Assembly: GCA_024698045.1 (NCBI GenBank)
Contig: JAILRS010000039.1
Location: forward strand, 62,001 to 126,000
Direction of reading: 5' to 3'
From: Selenomonadaceae bacterium
GTDB lineage: Bacteria; Bacillota; Negativicutes; Selenomonadales; Selenomonadaceae
Length of the DNA: 64,000 bases
The position numbers and the translations under genes were made by a program. The notes below the pieces were generated by a model, which worked only from the letters and a program-made list of their open reading frames with translations, searched no databases and was not told the origin of the DNA. Shown here in pieces: positions 25,535-35,927 of this stretch. The stretch's first letter is position 1, and each line of letters opens with the position of its first letter.

Positions 25535-28500
25535 CTTTCCATGCCCAAAACTTTACGCATAGCCTCAATGATTTTCGCGTTACCTACACGGGCAAGTTCA
25601 TAGGGCGGTCTGTTGACATCATTAATCGAGCGATCGAAAGAACAAAGCGCGGAATACAGACAATATTCGCAGACGTCTTCCGAAGAATATTTTGCCGGCT
25701 TCACTTCGATACAGCCGTTGACTATTCTTTCGGCGGTCGTCTGCAATATTTTTTCCGCGTAATCAATCACAACCTTAAAATCTGCGCAGGCAAGCAAATT
25801 GTTTTTGCCTAAGCTGATAAATTTTTCCGTGCCGTCGAGCGCGGTTTTTATTTCGTCGTCCATACGAATCAGCCCGAGCATTTTTAAATCTTTCTCTCCT
25901 TCGGCTATTGCATCTTCGTCGTTGCGTCCGCCCTTTGTCGATAATTTCAACAGGCAGTACAGCATTGCAACTCCTTCGCTGTCTTTCATTTCGGCAAGTC
26001 GATTAGCCACACTCAGGTAAATCACAAGTTGTAAACTCAAACCGCCGTAAATTTTCCTTAAACTCAAAGTAGTTTCGCCCGTCTTGTAATCTATAATCAA
26101 AAATTTTTTCCCGTCGTTACTTAAATCGATTCTGTCAATTTGTCCCGTCAATTCGATATCGACGTCGCCGATTGTGCGCGTACTGCCTTCCTCGTTAAAT
26201 CCTGTCTCGAAAATCTGCGGATGAAATTGACTGACCTTATCCAATTCAATCAGACGGCTCAGAGATTCGACGGCTACTCTTCTGATTCGTTCGCGACGAT
26301 GTTCCAAAGTTTTAGTGCTCAACAAAATTTTATTGTGAAGGCGCGGCGTCAAATCGTTTAAAATTTTATCGACGCGGCTTTGCATATCGGCATTGTCAAT
26401 CGATGACCATTGACGCCCCTCGGCTTTGAGTTGTTTACCGAACTTGCTCATTACGGCGTGTAGGATATTCCCGATATCGGGCGTCTCAATTTTGTATTCG
26501 ATTCGTTCATCCAAATCTAATCCGTATTGCGCGAAAAATTTAAACGGACAAGTGTTAAACTCCTCAAACCTTGTGACGGACGCGCGTATTTTGTTATTTG
26601 GCGCGAAAAGTCTTTTGGCGGTCTCGGGAGATATTTTTTTATCGCCGCCAGTGAAAATTTTTCCGCCCAAACTCTGCAAGATATCAAGTTCGGCGCGTTG
26701 TGTTTCCACGGGGAAAATTTCGCGGATTTTGTTCAGCAGTGCCGATGCCGATATTTTTGCTCCGTTCGCGTCCGCTATCGGATACGACAGATAAAGCCGT
26801 TCCGCCGCACTCGTCAAGCCGCGATAGATTAAAAATTTTTCCGCCAATACATTTTCTTTGCCGCCGTCGGATATTTCTACTTCCGCGTCGTTTAATCTCA
26901 TTCTGTCGGCATCGCTCAACAAAATTTTTTCCTGAACTCTGCGCGGAAAATTATTGCTGTCGAATCCCAATACGAACAAGACTTTTGTATTTTGCAGGGA
27001 GTTCTGATCGAATTGCGCGACTGTCACTTCGTTTACACTCGGCGGTATCAGCGACATTTTCAGCGCGTCAAGTCCCTCGTTGATTATGATTTCAAAGTCG
27101 CGCGACTTTGTTTCCTCATCGCCCAATGCGTGTACTGTTTCCTCGAGCAGATTAACTATATCGTCCCAAATTTTCAGGTGTTCGCGCGCCATCGCAAGAT
27201 TGCCGCGTATTTCTTCCGTTTGAGATCTGTCCAGAAGTTTTTCGTATACTTTCAACTCCTCAAGCATTTTGAAAACGGCGGCAGACATTGCGGTTACATC
27301 ATTTTTTGATTCGCGCATACGTTCGGCGAATTTCATCAGCGGTTCCGATACTGTCCTGCGAATTTCGTTTATATTCTTGAGATACTCCAAATCACTTACT
27401 TCGGGGATTTTTTCCTTTTCCTCCAAAGATTTTTCGCGCAGGTAATGCCAAGACTCTTGCCATGTCGTCGCGCCCTTCAATCCGAATTCCATTACGTAAT
27501 TCTCGAGCAAATCAATTTCGTCCGCCGTCGCCGAAAAAAATCCCGTCCGCAGACAACGGAAAACCGATTCGCGTCGCCAACCCCGTAAAACTTCCAACGC
27601 AGACCGAATCAATTCCGCCAAAGGATGATTTGCCGCAGGACGTTTTATATCTACGAAGAACGGTATTTTGTGAATTTCAAAGAACGGTTTGACCATAGCA
27701 AAATAATTTTCGTCGCGCGCAAGTATTCCGATATCGCGCAGGTTATAGCCGCCGTCATTGACCAAATTTAAAATTTTCAGCGCAATATCTTCGACTTCGG
27801 CGCGGCGATTAACCGCTTCGGTGATATATATTCCTTCGGCTTCGGCGAATTTTTTCGGCGCGTAATCGAATAATCTTTGCTCTAAAATTTTCAGCGAATC
27901 ATTTTTGAATCTGCGCAGAGTATTCAATTTGGTAACTTTAAAGTCAACGCCGATATCAGCCGCCATATTTTTCAGCATATGGAAAGTTTCCGCCGAACGA
28001 TAAAAAGTCCCGACCTTTTCGGTGTTTTCGCGGCTGTTGAAATTCGTATCCATAGTCAAAGTTATGTGGACATTGGCGGCGTATTTGCAAAGCTTGCTCA
28101 AAAATTTTCTCTGTTGAGGATCGAAGAATATGAACCCGTCGATAAAAATTTCCGTTCGTTCAATATTCGTATATTGCTCAAGGAGTTCCGTCGCCATCGT
28201 CAATAAATTTTCTTCATCGGTTAATTTATCCGCCATGATGTCGTGAAAATCTTCGCTCAAAATCGCCAAGTCGTTTAACTTCCTGCGCAAATCGTCATCG
28301 TCGATTTTTGCTGCTACCTCTTTGAGTTTTTCCGCATCTATCTCGTAGGTTTTTAACTCTTTCATTTCACCCGATAAAACTTCCGCGAAGCCGTGTTGTT
28401 TCGCCGCCTTCACAAAAAATTCCAAATCACCGGCTTTATCGTGTCGCAGTAAAATTTTCTTCAACAGGAGCCGCCGACCTATTTCGCTGAGACGCGGAAT

Positions 28501-28773
28501 AAACGAGCCGCCCACTTCGTTTAAAATGTGTTTGGAAAATCTGTTGAAACTTTCCATGTATGTGTTAACGGTGCCGCCCGTCATTTCCGCTAAATCCAAA
28601 TCAATTCGATTCGTCTGCATTGACGCAAGTTCCAATTCCATCCGATTTGTTTGGTACGCAGGCAGCAGGAAAATTATTTCGTGCTCAAGGGGATTTTTCA
28701 AAAGTTTTTTGGCGCGTTGCATGCATTCGTACGTTTTGCCGACACCCGCGCGCCCGATTATCATTTCTATCAT
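25531..28773 (-). CDS. addB: ATP-dependent helicase/nuclease subunit AddB
   Basis: AddB-like component of the AddAB recombinational repair complex, 1080 residues. The N-terminus has a Walker A, GRAGVGKTYECM, as expected for AddB. The C-terminal 350 residues form a RecB-type PD-(D/E)XK nuclease with QIDRIDL and FLIIDYKTGE. It is flanked by iron-sulphur cysteines: one in TCPFKFFAQYG and three in EDVCEYCLYSALC, as in the AddB 4Fe-4S domain. ATG 28773 has GAGGAG 7 nt upstream. In most Firmicutes addA directly follows addB; here the convergent DUF1294 gene occupies that place, so AddA must be elsewhere. Confidence 0.9.
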   Translation of the reverse strand: MIEMIIGRAGVGKTYECMQRAKKLLKNPLEHEIIFLLPAYQTNRMELELASMQTNRIDLDLAEMTGGTVNTYMESFNRFSKHILNEVGGSFIPRLSEIGRRLLLKKILLRHDKAGDLEFFVKAAKQHGFAEVLSGEMKELKTYEIDAEKLKEVAAKIDDDDLRRKLNDLAILSEDFHDIMADKLTDEENLLTMATELLEQYTNIERTEIFIDGFIFFDPQQRKFLSKLCKYAANVHITLTMDTNFNSRENTEKVGTFYRSAETFHMLKNMAADIGVDFKVTKLNTLRRFKNDSLKILEQRLFDYAPKKFAEAEGIYITEAVNRRAEVEDIALKILNLVNDGGYNLRDIGILARDENYFAMVKPFFEIHKIPFFVDIKRPAANHPLAELIRSALEVLRGWRRESVFRCLRTGFFSATADEIDLLENYVMEFGLKGATTWQESWHYLREKSLEEKEKIPEVSDLEYLKNINEIRRTVSEPLMKFAERMRESKNDVTAMSAAVFKMLEELKVYEKLLDRSQTEEIRGNLAMAREHLKIWDDIVNLLEETVHALGDEETKSRDFEIIINEGLDALKMSLIPPSVNEVTVAQFDQNSLQNTKVLFVLGFDSNNFPRRVQEKILLSDADRMRLNDAEVEISDGGKENVLAEKFLIYRGLTSAAERLYLSYPIADANGAKISASALLNKIREIFPVETQRAELDILQSLGGKIFTGGDKKISPETAKRLFAPNNKIRASVTRFEEFNTCPFKFFAQYGLDLDERIEYKIETPDIGNILHAVMSKFGKQLKAEGRQWSSIDNADMQSRVDKILNDLTPRLHNKILLSTKTLEHRRERIRRVAVESLSRLIELDKVSQFHPQIFETGFNEEGSTRTIGDVDIELTGQIDRIDLSNDGKKFLIIDYKTGETTLSLRKIYGGLSLQLVIYLSVANRLAEMKDSEGVAMLYCLLKLSTKGGRNDEDAIAEGEKDLKMLGLIRMDDEIKTALDGTEKFISLGKNNLLACADFKVVIDYAEKILQTTAERIVNGCIEVKPAKYSSEDVCEYCLYSALCSFDRSINDVNRPPYELARVGNAKIIEAMRKVLGMES

Positions 28774-28793
28774 TGAAGTTCTCCTCGTCGTTA

Positions 28794-28833
28794 AGAAAAC
28801 AAACCGCCTCCCGATAATTTTCGTCGGAAGGCG
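28794..28833 (-). terminator. Terminator between the AICAR transformylase gene and addB
   Basis: CGCCTTCCGA pairs with TCGGGAGGCG on the minus strand, followed by GTTTGTTTTC. It separates the AICAR transformylase gene from addB. Confidence 0.65.
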
Positions 28834-28858
28834 ATTTTTCTATGTTAAAATTATCGGC

Positions 28859-30019
28859 TCAATGGTGGAATAATCTGATGTGAGTAAATGCCATTGCGAT
28901 TCCGTACTTGTCGCAAGTTTCTATGACATTGTCATCGCGAATAGATCCGCCCGTCTGCGCAATGAAATCAACGCCCGAAAGATGAGCACGTTCGATATTA
29001 TCGCCGAACGGGAAAAATGCATCGGATGCCAAAGATACGCCGTGCAAATTTTTCAGCCACGCGCGTTTATCTTCGTCCGTCAAGGGATTCGGTTTAACCG
29101 TGAAAAGATTTTGCCATGTATCCGTGAAAGTTTCGCCACCGAGATAAACATCGATAGCATTATCGCGATCTGGTCGCTTGACATTTTCCTTGAACGGCAA
29201 CTCCAAAACTTTCGGGCATTGACGCAGATACCAATAATCTGCCTTATTGCCCGCCAATCTCGTACAGTGAACGCGGCTTTGTTGTCCTGCGCCGATTCCT
29301 ATTGCCTGACCGCCCTTTGCATAGCAGACCGAATTTGATTGCGTATACTTGAGTGTTATCAACGCGGTAAGCAAATCGCGACGTGCCTCAGGGGTAAATG
29401 TTTTGTTGACCGTCGGAATATCTTTCAAACAGTCGTCGGAAATTTTTATGTCATTGCGCAACTGTTCAAATGTCACGCCGAAAACTTGTTTGCGTTCAAT
29501 CGCAGACGGTTGATAATTCGGATTCATCTTCAAAACCAAATAAGTTCCCTTGCGTTTTGCCTTCAAAATTTCCATAGCCTTCGCCGAATACGAAGGAGCG
29601 ATAACGCCGTCACTTACTTCGCGTTTCAAATAGGCGGCAGTGGTCTCGTCGCATTCGTCCGATAAAATCGCAAAGTCACCGTACGAACTCATTCTGTCGG
29701 CTCCGCGTGCACGCACATACGCCGTTGCCTGTTCGGATAATTCAACATCTTCGGCGAAATAAATTTTCTTCAAAACATCGTCAAGCGGTTCGGCACAAGC
29801 CGCACCGGCAGGACTGACATGTTTAAACGAAGCGGCGGCAGGTTTACCGGTGACCTCACGCAATTCGCGCACAAGTTGCCAACCGTTCAGCGCGTCCAAA
29901 AGATTGATGTAACCGGGACGCCCGTTTAACACTTCAAAAGGTAACTCCCCACCTTCAACGAAAACTTTCGCAGGTTTCTGATTAGGATTGCAACCATACT
30001 TCAATTTCAATTCATTCAT
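28859..30019 (-). CDS. Stand-alone AICAR formyltransferase (PurH N-terminal cyclohydrolase domain absent)
   Basis: Phosphoribosylaminoimidazolecarboxamide formyltransferase, the penultimate step of purine synthesis. The 386 residues correspond only to the transformylase half of PurH: LKYGCNPNQKPA at the start, catalytic KHVSPAGAA, YVRARGADRMSSYGDF, and the family's ending SDAFFPFGDNIERAHLSG and TGGSIRDDNVIE. There is no MGS-like IMP cyclohydrolase domain ahead of it, so that activity must be separate. Such split forms occur in Clostridia and Negativicutes. The gene is transcribed alone, divergent from the heptose kinase gene. purF is about 32 kb away in this window. Confidence 0.92.
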   Translation of the reverse strand: MNELKLKYGCNPNQKPAKVFVEGGELPFEVLNGRPGYINLLDALNGWQLVRELREVTGKPAAASFKHVSPAGAACAEPLDDVLKKIYFAEDVELSEQATAYVRARGADRMSSYGDFAILSDECDETTAAYLKREVSDGVIAPSYSAKAMEILKAKRKGTYLVLKMNPNYQPSAIERKQVFGVTFEQLRNDIKISDDCLKDIPTVNKTFTPEARRDLLTALITLKYTQSNSVCYAKGGQAIGIGAGQQSRVHCTRLAGNKADYWYLRQCPKVLELPFKENVKRPDRDNAIDVYLGGETFTDTWQNLFTVKPNPLTDEDKRAWLKNLHGVSLASDAFFPFGDNIERAHLSGVDFIAQTGGSIRDDNVIETCDKYGIAMAFTHIRLFHH

Positions 30020-30075
30020 CTAAAATCACCCCCATGGAAAATTCTTCGTGCCCGTGTTTTACCCTGCCCGATTTA

Positions 30076-30084
30076 TGTTATAAT
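30076..30084 (+). promoter_or_regulatory. Extended -10 promoter for the heptose kinase gene
   Basis: TGTTATAAT is a full extended -10 element, 29 nt before the start codon. No good -35 is visible. Confidence 0.6.
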
Positions 30085-30113
30085 GACGCAAAAATTTTTT
30101 GGGAGTTGACTTA

Positions 30114-31097
30114 ATGAATAAAACTGACTGGCAAAATTTTTTCACGAACAAAGTTAACACATGCGATATATTGGTAATCGGCGATATCATGATGGATAAA
30201 TATTATTACGGCGATGTGCGTAAATTTGCAAGCGATGCGCCCGTACCCGTCGCCAAAATCGTTAAGCGTCGCACTTCGCTCGGTGCCGCCGCCAATATCG
30301 CAAATAACTTGGCTAATTTAGGTTGCAGGACTTCGGTTGCCGGTTTTGTCGGTGACGATCATAATTTTGAAACGTTATCGAAACAATTACAGGATAACGG
30401 CATTAATCAAGATGGTTTGATAAAAACGCAATGGCCAACCACAACCAAAGTCAGAATCATGAGCGGACATGTGCAGATGTTTCGCATGGACTTTGAAGAT
30501 CTTGCGCCGCACAGCGAAGAACAATTTACCGCGCTTGAAAATTTTGTCGAACGTCGTTTAAACGATTCACTTGACGCAATAATTTTGGCGGATTACGAAA
30601 AAGGAGTTTGTACCGAAAGATTTTGCGGTTCGGTTATTCGTATGGCGCATAATCACGGTGTTCCCGTTATCGTCATGCCTTACGGTCAGCAATGGATTAA
30701 ATATTCGCAAGCCGATTACATTGCCCCGAATGTCGCCAAGATTAATCAAATTTTGCTTGAGCCGATAAAGACCGATGACGACGAAGCCGCCGAACGTGCC
30801 GGACGGTATATCATGCGCAAATTCAAGATAAAAAATGTTTTGGCGACGCGTTCGGCCTCGGGAATTACTTTGGTCATGAACGATAATGTTTTCCATCTCC
30901 CGACACGTGTGCAGGAAGTTTTCGACAGTGCCGGCGCAGGCGATACCGTTACCGCGATTTTTACTGCGGCTCTTGCCGGCGGACTCAAACCGATTGACGG
31001 CGCGTATATCGCCAATCTTGCGGCAGGTATTGTCTTGAGAAAATCGGGAACTTACGCCATCACCCTCGACGATGTTTTAACCGAATTGGCATCATAA
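30114..31097 (+). CDS. rfaE1: D-glycero-beta-D-manno-heptose-7-phosphate kinase (RfaE/HldE domain I)
   Basis: PfkB-family sugar kinase of 327 residues acting in ADP-heptose synthesis for lipopolysaccharide core. It covers only the kinase half of HldE. Motifs: ILVIGDIMMDKYYYGDV, SDAPVPVAKI, GAAANIANNLANLG, and the PfkB catalytic signature DSAGAGDTVTAIFTAAL with the base aspartate. No adenylyltransferase (HldE domain II) follows. ATG 30114 has GGGAG 8 nt upstream; an earlier in-frame start at 30099 precedes that site. The gene supports an outer membrane with heptose-containing LPS. Confidence 0.88.
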   Translation: MNKTDWQNFFTNKVNTCDILVIGDIMMDKYYYGDVRKFASDAPVPVAKIVKRRTSLGAAANIANNLANLGCRTSVAGFVGDDHNFETLSKQLQDNGINQDGLIKTQWPTTTKVRIMSGHVQMFRMDFEDLAPHSEEQFTALENFVERRLNDSLDAIILADYEKGVCTERFCGSVIRMAHNHGVPVIVMPYGQQWIKYSQADYIAPNVAKINQILLEPIKTDDDEAAERAGRYIMRKFKIKNVLATRSASGITLVMNDNVFHLPTRVQEVFDSAGAGDTVTAIFTAALAGGLKPIDGAYIANLAAGIVLRKSGTYAITLDDVLTELAS

Positions 31098-31108
31098 AAA
31101 TCTGCGGA

Positions 31109-31147
31109 CAAAAAAATCAAGCCCGACAATTTCAGTCGAGCTTTTTT
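31109..31147. terminator. Bidirectional terminator after the heptose kinase gene
   Basis: AAGCCCGAC pairs with GTCGAGCTT around AATTTCA, T-run after and A-run before; it can also end the convergent tetR gene. Confidence 0.82.
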
Positions 31148-31163
31148 GTTTGCGGCAGTATTA

Positions 31164-31727
31164 TTAGTTTTGCGCAGAGTCATAAGCGGTTTTATTGCCG
31201 ATTCCGTTCCAAAACGTTTCAAAAATAATTTTCTTGAGTTCGTTTTCGTCGACGTTGTTTTTTTCCGCATGCATACATAAAAACCATGTTATATTTCCCA
31301 AAAATACATTTGCAACCGTTTCCGCCGAAAACTTTTTGTCTATCAAATTTTGTTCCTGTCCTACCGAAAAAAATTTTGTCAATTCGGCTTCCTGTTGCCT
31401 GAAAATTTTTTCGTCGACAGATTCGGCAAAAACATCTCGGCAAATGAACAGAATATAATTTCGATTGGCTTGAAAGATTGCGATTACGTCCCTCAAATTT
31501 TTTATAAAGTCTTCGTGGTTTTTGTTAAGTAGTTCGCTTATTTCGCGATAGATTTCTTTGACTCTTTCCAAAATCGTTTCCTTCAAAAAATTTTTCGACG
31601 AATATATTCTGTTTAAACTTGCTCGGCTGATTTTGGCTCTTTTGGCTAATTCAGTCATCGTCATATTCGGATTCATCGCCAATTCAAATGTAAGTTTCCG
31701 TAATAATTTTTCTCTGTCAAAAGACAT
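31164..31727 (-). CDS. TetR/AcrR-family transcriptional regulator
   Basis: DNA-binding regulator of 187 residues. The N-terminal helix-turn-helix reads MTMTELAKRAKISRASLNRIY (residues about 23-43), followed by a helical ligand domain. It lies at the end of an RND efflux operon and is probably its local repressor. ATG 31727 follows AGGAAG by 7 nt. If the frameshift in the RND gene is repaired, the RND stop codon (TAG 31740-31742) overlaps this ribosome site, so the two genes would be coupled. A palindrome overlapping the operon promoter (35928-35937) is a candidate operator. Confidence 0.82.
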   Translation of the reverse strand: MSFDREKLLRKLTFELAMNPNMTMTELAKRAKISRASLNRIYSSKNFLKETILERVKEIYREISELLNKNHEDFIKNLRDVIAIFQANRNYILFICRDVFAESVDEKIFRQQEAELTKFFSVGQEQNLIDKKFSAETVANVFLGNITWFLCMHAEKNNVDENELKKIIFETFWNGIGNKTAYDSAQN

Positions 31728-31739
31728 AAAATCATCTTC

Positions 31740-34700
31740 CTATCTAAAATTTTTCCGCCGACAAAGCAGCGAATACAAACAAGGTATCACAATCAAAGTC
31801 AACAGCGTCGAAGTTATCAAGCCGCCTAAAATCGCGTGTGCCATAGGTGCCACGTGCCTCTGCTCCGGGACCAAACGATAACGCAATCGGTAACATCCCC
31901 AAAATCATTGCCAATGTCGTCATCAAAATTGGTCTGAAACGTACACGCCCGGCCGCTACCAATGCCAAATTACAATCGATTCCTTCAGTCATTTTCTTCT
32001 TCGCAAAATCAATTAATAGGATTGCATTTTTTGTCACCAAGCCCATCAGTAAAAGTATCTCGATTCCCGAAATCATACTCAGCTGACTGTTAAACGCCAA
32101 CAAGCCTAATAACGCGCCCACGAATGCCGGAGGTAAAGCCGCCATTATTGTAAACGGTTCGCTCCAACTTTCAAATTGCGCCGCCAAAATCATGAAAATG
32201 AATGAGATTGCCAAAACTAATGCCGTCAATATATCGCGCATCATTGTTTTCATTTCGTCGGCTTCTCCCGCATTGTCTATATACGTTCCCATAGGCAGTT
32301 CGAGATTTTCCGTCGCCTCTTCAAATTTCGTCTCGAATTCGCCCAAAGACAAGCCGTCCAAATTTGCGGAAATTCTTACTTCCCTTTGTTTATCGTAACG
32401 ATTAATTGCCGAAGGTACCGTATCAAATTTCCATTCGGCGACCGAGGACAGCGGAACAAGTTGAGTTATTCCGTTTGCGTCCGTATTTGCAGTCGGCACT
32501 TCGATTAAATTCAAGTTACTCGGTTTTTCGCGATTGCTGTCCGCCAATCTCAATCTAACATCTACTTGTTCGTCGCTATCGCTGAATTTCCCGACCTTCG
32601 TGCCCTCAAACAATGTGCTTATCGTCGTCCCTATTGCCTCGTTTGAGACATTTAAATCATAGGCGCGACTTTCTTTTATAAGAACGGATAAGCGCGGACT
32701 GCTCGGGCGATAATTTGAAGTTATATCCGTTATTCCCGTCATTCCGTTGAGTAATGCAACAATTTTTTCGGAGGCGTCGCCCAAAGTTTGCAAGTTCGTT
32801 CCCTTGACGGAAATCGCAACAGGTTTACTTCCCATATCCGATAATCCTTCGACGCTGATATAAACGCCGGACAGAGAATTTAATTTCTGTCTTATCTCGG
32901 AAATAATTTCGTTTTGACTGCGCGAACGATTTTTTTTACTTTCCAACGTCACGAAAAAAGATTGATCGTCCGCCGCGCTGTTCGTTGCGTAAACATGTTT
33001 TACACCCGAAATATCCGATAAAATTCGCGTCATTTTCTGCGCAAGTTCTTCTTTAGCATCAAGTGTCATACCTTCGTAAACTTCATACTTTACCGTGAAT
33101 TGTCCTTTATCCGTTGCTATCATCATATCGGTTCCGATAAAGGGCAGGAGCATTAAACTTATGCCAAATAAAATTACCGATAACGCCGCTACTTTTTTTC
33201 TGTGACAGGCAAGAATTTTTTCCAATAATCTGCCGTAACTGTCCGCTATTCCGTCAAACCAATTGCCGAACGCCTTTTGTTTAGCAAAAAAAAATCCTTC
33301 TTTGGGTTCGTCAATTTTCAAAAATTTTGAAGCCAACATCGGCGTCAGCGTAAACGAAATGAACAACGAAATTACGACCGCAAAAACTATGGTCAAGCCG
33401 AACTCTTTAAAAAATTCGCCCGTAATGCCCGACATAAATCCCATAGGCAGAAATACCGCGATAATGCTGAACGAAGTTGCCATTACCGCCAACATAATTT
33501 CTTCGGTACCGTCCGCCGCTGCTTGTTTCGCATTTTTACCGCGTCGTCTGTGCCGAATAATATTTTCGACGACTACAATCGCGTCGTCAATGAGCAAACC
33601 TATTGCCAACGATAAGCCGAGCATTGACATTGTGTTGAGTGTGAACCCTGCCAAATTCATCAAGAAAAACGCGCTTATCAAAGAAGTCGGAATAGTCAAC
33701 GCGCTTATAACGGTACTCCTCACGTCGCCCAAAAACAAAAGCACGACCAATATCGCGAATATACTTCCCAACACCAAATTTAATCCGACATCATCGATTG
33801 ATTCCTGAATCCTTTCGGCGTCATCGCGAATCAAATGTATCGAAACTCCTTCGGGCAGATTTTGCCGAATTTTTTCCAATTCAACTTTTACTGCGCTTGC
33901 AACTTTTACGGCATTGGCGCCCGATTGTTTCCCTATTTCGATTCCGATTGCCTGTTTGCCGTCGTATCGCGCGACCGCTGTCCGATCTTTCACGGTATCT
34001 TTTACTTCGCCGACCTGTCGAAAATAAATCGGATAATTATTGCGTTCGGCTATCATCAAGTCTAAAAAACTTTGCGCGTCCGTTACCGAAACTTTTGTAA
34101 CCACGGATAATTTTTGCCTTTTACTTTCCAAATTACCGCCCGAACTTTCTTTGAGCGAATTTGAAATTTTTTCGGAAATATCCGCGGGTGATAACGCAAA
34201 CGCACGAAGACTTTTACTGTCTAACAAAAGTTGAATTTCTCTTTCTTCGTTGCCGTATATGCTTAACTTCCCGACGCCCGAAATTTGTTGCAGAGCAGAT
34301 TTTATTTCGTCTTCAACCAAAATCGAAAGTTCGCGCTGTGTCAAAAAATCCGAAGTCAAAACAATCGCCGCAACCGGTTCGGCATGCATATCGTAACGCG
34401 CTACAACCGGTTCGCTTATTCCCGTCGGCAATTCGTTTCTTACCGCGCTTAATTTATCTCTTACATCCTGTGTTGCTTCCGCCGCGTTTATTTCCAAATT
34501 GAATTCTATTCCGATTTCCGCCGTACCTTCCTTTGATACCGAAGTTATGTGACGGATTCCCTTTGCCTCGCCCAATGCCTCCTCTATTCTCCTCGTGACT
34601 TGGCTGTCTATTTGTTCGGGACTTGCTCTCTCGTAAGAAATTTGCACGGAAACATAGGGAAAAGACATATTAGGGTACTCGGCGATATTCAAGCGGAATA

Positions 34701-34785
34701 AACTTACGAAACCGACGAGTACCATTGCCAAAGTCATAACGGTTGCCAATACGGGGCGATTTATACTAAGTTCGGGCAAACTCAA
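31740..34785 (-). pseudogene. RND efflux pump inner-membrane protein (AcrB/HAE1 family), frameshifted near the 3' end
   Basis: Proton-driven multidrug or hydrophobe exporter, about 1014 residues if intact. Recognisable parts: LSINRPVLATVMTLAMVLVG (TM1), RRIEEALGEAKGI, GLSLAIGLLIDDAIVVVENI (TM4 with the proton-relay aspartate pair region), FIGTDMMIATDKGQF and SGIEILLLMGLVTKNAILLID (TM10). After ...SFGPGAEAR the frame shifts: the ORF ends in a non-RND tail at 31744, while the other frame continues APMAHAILGGLITS, then LIVIPCLYSLLCRRKNFR to a TAG at 31740. One extra C at 31850/31851 on the plus strand explains it. The last helix (TM12) is lost. TTG start at 34785 overlaps the fusion-protein stop. 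Confidence 0.88.
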
Positions 34786-35903
34786 TTACCGCCACCCCCG
34801 TAAACATTAACGGCATCGCCGTCCTTCAGTTTATCAATGTTATCCGTCACAATTTCGTCACCTTCGCTTATGCCGGAAATTATTTCGATATTTTCGTCCA
34901 AAAGTTCCCCGATTTCCACGCGCTGTCTTTTTACCGTATCACTGTTTTTGTCCAGCACATAAACATAGTTTTGTCCCTTGCGCGAAATTACGGCGGAGCG
35001 CGGCACGGTCAACATAATACTTTTTTTATCTTCATCGATTAAAACTTCGGTGAACATCCCCGGCATTAAAATAAAATCCGGATTGTCGACCGAAATTTTT
35101 ACTTCAAACAATCTGCTTTCCGCACCGGCAACGGGATTTATAACCGCAACTTTTCCCGTAAAATTTTTATCGGGAAAGGCATCTGTTTTTATCTGCGCAT
35201 TCGTGCCGATTTGCACTTCGGATATAAATTGTTGCTCAACCTTTACCGTTACGTAAACAGAATCAATTTCTTCGACCGTCATGAGTTGCGAACCTGCGGA
35301 AACGATTTGCCCGACGTTAACTTTTTTATTTGCGATAACTCCGTTGACGGGACTTGTAACCATTGCATCAAACAACTTTTTTTGTGCGATTTGCATTTTT
35401 GTTTCGGCGTCTTCCGTTTCCGCTATACTTGTCTTCAATTGAACGGCAGCAAGCTCCAATGTTTCTTTCGATATCGCGCCCACATCAAACAGTTTTCGTT
35501 TGCGATTGTAATTTGCTTTGACATTTTCGTTGTTGACTGTTGCCTTTTTGAGATCGCTTTTAGCCAGACGCAAATTATTTTCCAATTCATCGGTATCGAC
35601 TTTGAGAAGATTTTCGCCGCGCCTCACTCGTTTTCCGTTTTCTACATAAATCGCCTTAATTTAATCCGAATATTTACTGCTGATTATCGATGACGTAAAT
35701 CCTTCAACCGTACCGGTCAACCAAAGTTGATTAGAATTTTGCGTCTTCACTGCCGTTATTACCGATACCGACAACAACTGTTTATTTTCGGGTACTTTTT
35801 CGGTTTTGCCGCTCCCGTAGAAAATTATTCCCAAAGCAAATACAATCATTGCCACCAGAATTTTTTTCCGAATTGGCAGATGTATTTTCATAACAGCTTT
35901 CAT
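34782..35903 (-). pseudogene. RND periplasmic membrane fusion protein, interrupted by an in-frame stop
   Basis: Adaptor (HlyD/AcrA-like) linking the RND pump to an outer-membrane channel; 373 codons if read through, the normal family length. The first part has a membrane anchor (KKILVAMIVFALGIIFYGSG) and the start of the barrel domain (WLTGTVEGFTSSIISSKYSD). Then codon 81 is TAA (35661-35663). The same frame continues without a gap: IKAIYVENGKRVRRGENLLK, the biotinyl-lipoyl region, a coiled-coil hairpin, then LFDAMVTSPVNGVIANKKVN and GQIVSAGSQLM. A single base change in one codon would restore it. The start is ATG 35903, near GGGAG. Unless the stop is read through, no full protein can form. 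Confidence 0.88.
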
Positions 35904-35927
35904 TTCTCCCGTGCAAAATTTTCCACA

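Noticed and set aside
35661-35663. Recoding of the stop codon as selenocysteine or pyrrolysine
   Set aside because: The codon is TAA, not TGA or TAG, the site aligns with an ordinary surface position in these adaptors, and no SECIS-like hairpin is evident. A nonsense mutation or sequence error is simpler.
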